From Branchinecta lynchi (lineage: Eukaryota > Arthropoda > Branchiopoda > Anostraca > Branchinectidae), in NCBI GenBank assembly GCA_023053575.1, contig JAKZAP010000010.1:13105225-13169224 (forward strand): a stretch of 64,000 nt of DNA. Reading direction: 5' to 3'. The position numbers were made by a program, and so were the translations under genes. Under the pieces are notes generated by a model. The model was given only the letters and a program-made list of their open reading frames with translations. It was not told the DNA's origin and searched no databases. This document shows, one piece after another, positions 56,465 to 64,000 of this stretch (the stretch's first letter is position 1; each line of letters starts with the position of its first letter).

Positions 56465-57600
56465 TCCCCTTTTATTTTTTTTTATTTTTCTTTGTATTTA
56501 CAAACCCACTATAAAAACACAAAGGAAGAAGTGGAGTATATAAGAAATAAGAAAAAGTAAGACACCAGAATTCACCTAAAACACTATTCACAAAAAAAGA
56601 GGCACAAGGCGCGACTTAAGCATTGTCCTAATTGGTGTAATAAGGTGTATTACCGCGTATAAGACTTATTACAGATTCCTCTTTTCCTCGGAGCGCGCTG
56701 TAATAAGGTGAATAAGGAGAACAGACTAGCGTTCTATTCTGGCTTATGCAGGGCCAATCAGATCGCTTGCTTGGTTCGCCAGCGGGCCGAGGAGAGGCGC
56801 AGCGTCGTCAGGGTTGCCAAGGAAAGCACAACAGTTCTACTTTGTTGGAAGCTAAAGAAACAACTTTTCTTAACAAAAACACGTTTTTGTTCTATTACGA
56901 CGGCTTTTCGTCAGTTCGAGGACCAATGCTGTCCATCCGTTATTTTAATAGCTTTTTTACAGTATAATTTGCGTTATATTGTACTCGTGTACTTCAAGTA
57001 GTACCAAGAACCTTTTCGGATATTTTTAGAGCTCGAAAAATTGTATTACCTTGGCAACACCGGAAGCCGCATTGATAAGAACCTCTTGGGTTGTATTTGA
57101 ACAGGCGTGTGTGTTAAGACGTAGACATCGCGTATAGCGCTATTCACCTTATTACACCTATTAGGACAATGCTTTACGCAATGCTGATTTACGCTTAGCA
57201 CGGAGCTCAATACTATCTAAATGACGGAAAGGATCGCGGACATGTAAATTCTGAACTATTTTTGAATTACTATGCCTAGAAGGAAGATAAAGGAAATATT
57301 TACAAAACTTAAAGTAATTTTTTCTAAGACGCGACACATCTCTTCCTATGAGGAGGAGGAGTACTCCCGACAAACAAGTAACATGGGGCGCGACACAAGA
57401 CGAGAAGATCTTCCCAAGATCTTTCCGGCAAAATCTACCCCGATTTGGTACAATCGAACCATAACTAGACCGGAAACTTTCCACTATTTGACAGCATAAT
57501 GCCTCTCTTGTCTGACGTAACGTACAAGCGAACCGTGCTCCCAGATACATAAATGAATCAACGCAAGAAATAGCGGAAGTACCGATAGAAACAGAAACTG
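56465..57600 (-). pseudogene. CR1/L2-like LINE remnant split by a MITE
   Basis: On the minus strand, 57600-57177 encodes VSIGTSAISCVDSFMYLGAR (thumb 'YLG' motif), KDLGKIFSSCVAPHVTCLSG, LRKNYFKFCKYFLYLPSRH and RDPFRHLDSIELRAKRKSA, the thumb and C-terminal part of a non-LTR reverse transcriptase. The frame is open here but lacks the palm. A MITE (56619-57173) interrupts it. The 3' remainder, 56618-56465, ends in an A-rich tail (complement TTTTTATTTTTC). Confidence 0.65.
56619..57173. mobile_element. TTA-target MITE nested in LINE remnant, 555 bp
   Basis: The termini AGCATTGTCCTAATTGGTGT and its near-complement ACACCTATTAGGACAATGCT continue to AATAAGGTG / CACCTTATT. TTA flanks each side (56616-56618, 57174-57176). 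Open frames inside (56708-57001) are not recognised. The TTA duplication suggests PIF/Harbinger. Confidence 0.85.
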
Positions 57601-57650
57601 GGTATGAGTTCAGAGTGCTAACCATTCGGCCACGACGGCCCGGAAGGTAA
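57601..57650 (-). repeat. tRNA-like head next to the LINE fragment
   Basis: The minus strand reads GGGCCGTCGTGGCCGAATGG then TTAGCACTCTGAACTCA. GTGGCCGAATGGTTAGCAC is the D-arm/box A of Ser/Leu-type tRNAs. It stops before a box B and runs into the LINE reverse transcriptase. Either a SINE head was joined to the LINE by template switching, or the two are adjacent by chance. Confidence 0.5.
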
Positions 57651-57744
57651 CAAGAAAACATAAAGAGAAAGCAAACTTCAGAAATACACAACAAATATTT
57701 AGCGTAAAATTGTCCAATAGTGATCAATATTCTGGGCGTCATTT

Positions 57745-60038
57745 TTATAGCTTGGTGGCTCAACTTGGTGGGAAGAACAATCATAAACCCTAGACAGATG
57801 ACTGAAAAAAAATCAGGACCGGATCATGACAGTGAGGGGAGTTGGAGGGGGTTTCCCGGAATTCCGGGGATTGCGAGTTAGGGTATTTCCAGATGTGACA
57901 GTATCATGGAACTTGGCAGGCGTACTAGAGACGTTATCAGATTGACTTGAAAATAGTCCCTTCTCCGATCCGATCATCGTGGGGGAGTGGAGGGATGGGA
58001 AATCTAGTGACATGCATAACTTTGCAACGGATTATCGGACGTGCATGAAACTTGACAAATGTCAAAAACAAATGTCTAGATGTTCACTTTCATGTCTGGA
58101 CCGGTCCTGACAACTGGGGAGGGGGGCACTGGGTATGTCGGGAAACACTTAGAGTCGAGGGACCGGAATGGGACTTGGTTGGACGAACAAGCGGAAACCC
58201 TAGATACATTATTGACAAAACAGGACCGGATCCTGTCGCAGTAGGGGGTTCCGGATTCCTGTGATTGCTAGTTAGGGTACTTGCAGATGTTCTAGGACCA
58301 TTAAACTTGGCAGGCATATTAAAGACTGAACCAGACTGACTTGAAAATAGTCCCTTCCCGGATCCGATCATCGCGGCGGGAGTAGAGGTATGGGCTTTGG
58401 AACGGGTGATCGGACGTGCAGGAAACTTGAAATGAAAGTTTCTCAGATGTTCAGTTTCAAGTCCGGACCGGATCTGATAACTGGGTGGGGGGGGGGGAGA
58501 GCTGGATCGGGACCGAAAATCTCGTGAAACGCTTAGAGAAGACGGATCGGAGTGGGACTTAATTAGAAGAACAAGCTTAAACCCTAAATACATTATTGAC
58601 AAAAAAGGACCGTTTCATGTCACAGTTGGGTGGGGTATCCCGGAATTCCGGTGCTAGCCAGTTGGGGTACTTACAGATCTGCTATGACCATGAAAGTTAT
58701 CAGACATATTAGGGACTCTATAGTCTCTTCCCCGATCCCGATCATCGTGGGGGAGTAGAAGAAATTGGGAATCCGAAATCTAGTGACGTGTATAACTTGG
58801 GAACAGGTGATAAGATCTATTAATGAACTTTGACAAGAGTCAGACAGAGGTCGCTCAGATGTTAAATTTCAAGTCAGGATCTGATCCGAGGTAGCTGGAG
58901 GGGGGGGGGGGCAGTCGAGTACACTAGCCCTTTTTCCGTCACGGTGCTGAAACGTCTAGCACCATGCCTGAGTGCTAAACGTTTGAGCACTGTACCTTGA
59001 AATTGATGCATGGTGCATGAATTTCAGCATACAGTGCACACCATGAAAAAGCAAAATTGCTATCGTTACACACTAAATACCGGCTTTTTCATGTGTGCAC
59101 TGTATGCTGAAATCCATGCACCATGCATGAATTTCAAGGTACAGTGCTCAAACTTCTAGCCCTTAGGCATGGTGTTAGACGTTTGAGCACCGTTACTGGA
59201 AAAATACTAGTGTACTAGACTGGGGGGGGGGGGGAATCTCGTTAAAAGCTTAGAGTTTAGGGATCGGAATGGAACTTGGTAACACGAACAACGAACAACC
59301 CTGAATATATTACTGACAAAGCAGGACTGGGTGGTGTCACTGAGGGGAGTTTAAGAGGGTTTCCAGAAATTCCGGTGATCGCGTGTTAAGGAACTTACAG
59401 ATGTGCTAGGACGACAAAACTTGGCAGGCATATTAGGTACCCGACCAAATCGACTTGGAAATAGTCTGTTCCCCAACACGATCATCGCGGAGGGAGTGGA
59501 GGCATGGGGAATCCGGAACCTAGTGACATTCATAACTTTGGAACGGGTGGTCGTATGTGAATGAAATTTGACACGACTCAAGAACAACTATTTTAGACGT
59601 TCAATTTAAAGTCTGGACCGGATCCGATAACTAGTGGAGGAAGCCGTAGAAGGGCACAGGAAGTCTCGTGGAAGGCTGAGAGCCGATGGATCGGTGGAGA
59701 CAATAAGCAAATGGCAAGAGCTGTCTCGGATGTTCCGTTCCAAGTCCGGACCAATTCCGGCAATGGAAATCTCGTGTAAATCCTTCCAACTACGTCCTGG
59801 TCATATCCTGCTAAAAGTATTTGATCCTACCACCAATTTAGTCATATGCGAATCGGAACCCGAGTACGAAAACACTTCAACAAGTGGAATAACCATTCCA
59901 GACTTCCTAGATCAATTCCGTCTTCTAACAAAAGGAGTCTCGGGAAAAAGATCGACCTTGACAACTGCAAACCTTATCTGACAAACATGTTAACTGTTCT
60001 TACAAGTGCCATATGAGCTTTCAGCTCTTGTTTGTTTT
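57745..60038 (-). mobile_element. R-family element, minus orientation, with nested foldback
   Basis: The right boundary is the complement of the family 5' end: TACAAGTGCCATATGAGCTTT then CAGCTCTTGTTTG. About five diverged units with G runs (58486-58497, 58899-58911, 59222-59234) follow leftwards. The 3' hairpin end is not seen, and similarity fades near 57745. Minus-strand frames such as 58090-58602 (170 codons) are repeat shadows. Confidence 0.65.
58919..59215. mobile_element. Foldback element nested in the R copy, 297 bp
   Basis: GTACACTAG at the left and CTAGTGTAC at the right begin arms of about 130 bases. They share TCACGGTGCTGAAACGTCTA, CTTGAAATT-ATGCATGGTG and TTTCAGCATACAGTGCAC in complement. 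Inner words AGCACCATGCC and TGCACCATGCA are themselves repeated. No sharp target duplication is seen. Confidence 0.75.
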
Positions 60039-61173
60039 TATCTGGGCTTCTGATGGTGTTCATTAAGCGAATGGATTAGGTATCTTAGGTTTGGTTCCAG
60101 GATGTTCATTAACTCTTTCATAAGGCCTTGTCGTTCCACACCCTTAGTCCCTGCTACTTAGGCGATGAAGATTCGATGCATCAGCATAATGCACTTGGAT
60201 CCGTGCCAGGTCGGCGATTCCCTATTAGGTCCGTTCAGTCATCCATTGTTTCGAAAAGAAAAGGTAGAAGCCAACCAAAGGAAAGTCTTTCTGGTGTGAT
60301 GGCCAAGTGGATAGACTCCGGCTAAGTATAGGAATCTCCGTATATGCAGTAGTTACTTAAATGAGTTGTAGGAAGCATTCTATCATTTGCAATATATAAA
60401 TCACTTCCATCCTAGTCGTCAGTTCAAACCAGGACTAGGTACGACAGTGGGAGCCTCTAACGGCGCGATCCGTAAGTACTTACATCGGAAAGCTCGAAAT
60501 CTAGGTAAACTCTACCCACCTCGGTACAGAAGCTGCGTTCTTCGTCACGGGAGTTCTCACCGGTGGTCTCCGGTTTTTCTTATAAGCCGTTTTTGCTTCC
60601 ACCGGTGACTACTCACCAGTCTTATAACCCGTTTTTGAACTAACCTGTATCCAGTTTTACTTCACTGGTGCGGACGAACCAGAACCTGCTCGGGAGCCCG
60701 GCTTCAGCGAGGAGTTAGCCAGTTTTCATCAACTCACCGGTGAACCAAAAAAAGGGTTAAACAGAAGAACTGGACACTGGTGACAAAACACCAGAGACAG
60801 CCCGGAGTGTAACGAACGCACCTAGATATCTGGAGCCACACTGAGAAGAGGGACACTAGAAGCGAGTTCTCTGACGCAAACAATCTCCTCCTCAACCTCC
60901 AACTAACCGTGGAACCAAAATCTCACGGTGCTAGTTAGATGTCGCACTAACCAGTATTCGAATTCATTTGTACCATATTTTATTGAGAAAAAAAAAATGA
61001 GTGAATTCCAAGTGATTTATTTTCTTTTATGTAATAATTGTTTAGTCAAGTATTTTAAGACCTTAAATGTAATAGTCGACGTGTTTAGTGCCATATCGAC
61101 GCTACGAGTTAAATCAATAACAATATCTATCTATCCAACCTTCTTAAAACCTGAAACATTTTATCTCTTTCAG
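60039..61173. other. Intron 4 end with tRNA-like sequence
   Basis: At 60296-60325, GTGATGGCCAAGTGGATAGA resembles a tRNA box A, and CAGTTCAAACC at 60419 resembles a box B. They are about 105 bases apart, too far for a plain tRNA, so at best this is a SINE relic. ACCGGTG/CACCGG words recur at 60555-60775. A CR1-like remnant was looked for and not found. Confidence 0.35.
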
Positions 61174-61286
61174 GGCATTGTGTGTTGACGCTGTTGTTGA
61201 TGCAGGCGACAAGAACTCCGATTGGCGACTTGACTTTGAAGAATTCAAGACGTTGATCGATCCGGATTTTGTTCCGAAAAATAAGA
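61174..61286 (+). CDS. FSTL1: FSTL1-like exon 5: second EF-hand
   Basis: The exon is bounded by TCTCTTTCAG and ATAAGA|GTAAGT; it enters in phase 2 and leaves in phase 1. It encodes ALCVDAVVDAGDKNSDWRLD then FEEFKTLIDPDFVPKNK. Human FSTL1 has [20 protein letters not shown] at this place. The loop DKNSDWRLDFEE has Asp 1, Asn 3, Asp 5, Asp 9 and Glu 12. The next codon is split, and the family pattern predicts a cysteine soon after, opening the C-terminal cysteine-rich region. That exon was not found downstream to 64000. Confidence 0.92.
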
Positions 61287-61371
61287 GTAAGTAAATACTC
61301 CTGACCTTTTTGTTTATTTGCTTCAGAAAATAGCCAACTAAATAACAAGCGAACTCCATTTACTGCAAACA

Positions 61372-62700
61372 CAAACAAGAACTAGAAGCTGATATGGCAC
61401 TTGCAAGGCTGGGTCAGAGGATGAAAGGTGGAATGTGTGGGTTTGTTCTGAACAATTTTTTTTTTTTTTTTTTTGTATGACCCGCTTTCTAAGCAAACCC
61501 CTTGAGATAAGAATGATCATGGGTCCTTGGAAATCACGGGAATGTATTGTTTGGTACTAATTATTATATTTTTACACTTGGCTGTGACGCGCTCTTTAAG
61601 TGCACTAAAATTTATGTTTAAGCAAACCCCTGAGGCAAAATGATCAGATGATCAGTTCATGGGTCATGAAAATGTAATTTTGCTCAGAAGAAATGTTTGT
61701 ACTTTAAGGAATTTATTTGCAGGCAAAACCCTTGGGGCTAAAATGATCATATACCCTTGGGGTCATGAATGCGTATCGCTTGGTCAACAGTATTCTTTTC
61801 ACTTTCCGGTTACGATGCGCACTTAAAGGGATGGTTGGACCTTGAAAGTGATAGTTTTATGCCAATCTTATCGAGTATCTAATGTTCCAGCCAAGTTTCA
61901 TCGTCCTTACACATCTAGAAGTACTTTAACTCGTGACCACCGGAATTCCGGATCCCCTCCAATTCCCACACAGTGACCGAATCCGGTCTGGTTCTATCAC
62001 TGATGTACCTAGTCTGTGCGTGTTCTTCCCATCAAGTTTCTTCCCGATCGCTCCACTCTAAGCGTGTCACAAGATTTCTGGTTCTCCCCTCCAACTCACC
62101 CCCCCCTCACAATCATCGGATCCCGTCCCGACTTGAAACGGGACACCTGAGGTACGAGGTCTTTCCAAACATCAAGTTTTTTAAGATCCGATCCCCGTTC
62201 GAAAGTTATACATACTTTAAGATTCAGGATTCCCCTTCCCTCTACTCCCCCACGATAGTTGGATTGAGGAATTGTCTAGTTCCGAGTTAATCTTGTGGGT
62301 TCTCTAATATGCGTGCCAAGTTTCATCGTCCTAGCCCACCTGGAAGGACCTTAACTCCTGATCACTTCAGTTCCGCCCCCCCCCCCTCCAGCTCCCCCCA
62401 CGGTGCCCAAATCCGGTCCAGTCTTGTCAATGATGCATCTAGGGCTTGTGCCTGTTCTACCCATCAAGTTTCATGCTCGTAGCTCCTCTCTAAGTGTGCC
62501 ACCAGATTTTCAGTCCCCCCTCCGACTTCACCCCCACATTCATCGGATCCCGACTTGAAATGGTTTGGTCGGGTCCTTAATATGCCTGCCAAGTTTCATC
62601 TTCCTGGCCCATCTGGAAGTATCCTAACTCGTGATTACCGGACTCACCGACGGACGGAAAAGTGATCGGTTTATGGCACTTGGCCAGAAAGGCAAGTGGC
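61372..62700 (+). mobile_element. R-family element
   Basis: The left end is AACAAGAACT-AGA-AGCTGATATGGCACTTGCAAG. Three 'ccttgag/ggc ... gatgcgcac' modules follow (61490-61830), then two 430-bp units with C runs (62098-62107, 62376-62386). The right end is a degenerate TTATGGCACTTGGCCAG ... CAAGTGGC. Confidence 0.65.
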
Positions 62701-62749
62701 AAGGAAAAACGTGGAAGGCACGAGGCTTATTATTTTGTAAATATTTTCC

Positions 62750-63190
62750 ATATGAATTTAAGAAGTTTCTGAACGCAAAAGGATTAGCCAGCGATTAATG
62801 TGGGTCATCTCGGGTCATGATTGAGGTCGAGTTATTAGATGGGATTTTTGTCTCAACATTCAGGGGATGGGGAGAGCTTAGAAATGAAGGGGGAAAATAA
62901 TTTCTCTGAGAAAAGGGGTTGGAAGGATGGTATACTGGATTTAGACACGGTGAGTCTGGAAAACTATTTCTTCTCCCCTCGGATGGAAGTTTACGAATGA
63001 ACCCTAATTGTCTTATATTCTGTTCGGTAATTTGTATCACCTAACGGATCTGGCTGGGGGGTTTGTAAGAATTTTATTACATGTTTCCGAGTTCTGTCTA
63101 AAACCAGATAACTGTTAGACCCGATGGTCTGTCTCAGGGAGTCCAGCAATTATTTATCCTTTGGAGTCCCGTCAAAACCTTTACTCTTGT
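62750..63190 (-). repeat. Diverged copy of the GGGATCCC-type module
   Basis: GGTCGAGTT-TTAGATGGG, AAGGGGGAAAATAATTT, and TTTGGAGTCCCGTCAAAACC correspond to phrases of 35820-36670. Orientation and limits are approximate. Confidence 0.4.
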
Positions 63191-63752
63191 AATGCAAAGT
63201 GGGACGGAATTCCGTCCGGGAAAAAAGACATTGAGACCAGAAGAGAGCTCGGCTCAGAAAGGAAACGAAGGCGTCGAAAAGTATACTTTTACAAACTATA
63301 TTGCTTTAGAAACTTCAGAAAATGTGACTGAAAAATTTCAATTAGGAAGAGAACGGGTGAGCTTGACGGATAACAAGACCAAAGGCTTCCCTGGGATCTC
63401 AACGAGATATCTTGTGGTCCAGTCAGTGTACGCATTCCGATGCCTATGACGCGTGTACCCTCTTTCTTCAATTTTACTGAAATTCTAGGCTTCTAAAGCA
63501 TTTTGTCCTTGGATTCCAGACGATCATCTGAGACGAAAAGTAACATTGTATTTTCGATTGCCCGTTCGGTTTCAATCATAACATTCAGCTGTTTCTGGCC
63601 GTCTTTTCAGTGCCCCAGTTACATGATTTGTCGCAGATGCGTTAGGGCTACTCCGGAATTTCGGGTTCAAACGTCTGTTCAGGTTTGAGAACGACTGCTG
63701 TCAGAATAACTTCCGTTCTCTGTCCACGTTTCCGGTTTGGACATCGTCGATC
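63191..63752. other. Intron 5 stretch, unassigned
   Basis: No exon with the expected cysteine-rich C-terminal FSTL1 sequence and no repeat was recognised here. Confidence 0.35.
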
Positions 63753-63756
63753 TTAA

Positions 63757-64000
63757 AGTTTAACGGAAAAGCCAATCTATTTTTGTATCATTTAACTAAT
63801 AACACTGCATTATTTTGATTGCGCTAAGGGATTTTTTGTCATTTTCACTATTTGCTCTACTATGACGTTCAGAATATCTACGGCCGTCCTCACAACGCAA
63901 AATTCTACTATGACGCGAAAGATTTGAATCTGAACACAAACGCTGCTTTTCAGTGGTTAGTCATCAACACGAGGAAGGTGGGTCATTGTGTGAACACTTA
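63757..64000. mobile_element. TTAA-target MITE, copy cut by the window end
   Basis: TTAA (63753-63756) then AGTTTAACGGAAAAGCC, and the same interior as copies 1 and 2 (GACGTTCAGAATATCTACGG, CAAATTCTACTATGACGCG in variant form). The right end is outside the window. Confidence 0.8.

Larger units (their letters stand above)
13191..61286 (+). other. FSTL1-like gene, visible span (five exons)
   Basis: Five exons join with matching phases: 37, 180, 129, 241 and 113 bp, 700 bp in total, giving 233 codons plus one base. The order (short acidic segment, FOLN plus Kazal module, basic linker, EC domain with two EF-hands) is that of follistatin-related protein 1. The recognisable family stretches are VCGSDGRSYDNHC, VCFQTERDEL, ALCVDA and DW-L-F-EEF. 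FSTL1 is a secreted glycoprotein of the SPARC/follistatin family that modulates BMP/TGF-beta signalling in vertebrates. The introns are about 4.2, 9.2, 24.4 and 9.5 kb and are made largely of transposons. The 5' signal-peptide exon and the 3' exons after the second EF-hand are not found. Confidence 0.85.

Noticed and set aside
57161..57784. Single 207-codon gene
   Set aside because: Its N-terminal part is read from a tRNA-like sequence and an R-type repeat and its end lies at a MITE border. Only the middle is LINE reverse transcriptase.
58090..58602. 170-codon minus-strand frame
   Set aside because: R repeat shadow, Ser/Pro/Arg-rich, with G-run encoded proline stretch. Not coding.
60296..60440. 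tRNA gene with intron
   Set aside because: Box A and box B are about 105 bases apart with no cloverleaf that I can draw; kept only as a possible SINE relic.

Overview
The window reads as a piece of an invertebrate animal nuclear genome. It has spliced exons with canonical GT/AG borders, introns of 4 to 24 kb, and a dense, nested mixture of eukaryotic transposons (hAT, TTAA-, TA- and TTA-target MITEs, Tx1/L1-like and CR1/L2-like LINEs, tRNA-derived short elements, Helitron-like elements). I see no prokaryotic gene organisation. The phylum cannot be fixed from the sequence; a marine invertebrate such as a cnidarian, mollusc or other non-vertebrate is a guess only.

One host gene is supported: a follistatin-related protein 1 (FSTL1) homologue on the + strand. 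Five exons (13191-13227, 17463-17642, 26889-27017, 51420-51660, 61174-61286) join in phase into 233 codons plus one base. They cover a short acidic N-terminal segment, the follistatin/Kazal module, a basic linker and both EF-hands of the extracellular calcium-binding (EC) domain. The signal-peptide exon and the C-terminal (von Willebrand C-like) exons are not seen and probably lie outside the window. No other stretch has a convincing host coding signal; nearly all other open frames are chance readings of repeats.

Layout. 1-4.9 kb: a repeat family here called R (tandem units of about 430 bp with poly-C tracts, ends carrying GGCACTTG and its inverse). 4.9-7.75 kb: a non-autonomous hAT element with an exact 8-bp target duplication, holding a nested hAT MITE and a TTAA MITE. 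8-13 kb: R fragments and unassigned sequence. 13.2-17.6 kb: FSTL1 exons 1 and 2, with MITEs close to the exon-2 acceptor. 17.6-26.9 kb: a CR1-like LINE remnant, then an antisense Tx1/L1-like LINE split by a hAT element with an 8-bp duplication. 27-51.4 kb: the largest intron, with R copies, a composite element around 30.0-33.9 kb, and two inverted copies of a Helitron-like element (30662-33319 and 43548-47363). 51.4-61.3 kb: exons 4 and 5 around a large inverted repeat, several MITEs, a LINE remnant and another R copy. 61.3-64 kb: R copy and a TTAA MITE cut by the window end.

The most interesting signals are: (a) the paired Helitron-like elements, each inserted between A and T, with a GC-rich 18-bp palindrome just before a terminal CTAG, subterminal inverted repeats, internal tandem repeats and a shared polyadenylated insert; (b) the R family, which has a comparable end architecture; (c) several insertions whose empty target sites can be read from sister repeats in the same window; and (d) EF-hand loops in the FSTL1 homologue that look more canonical than the vertebrate ones.
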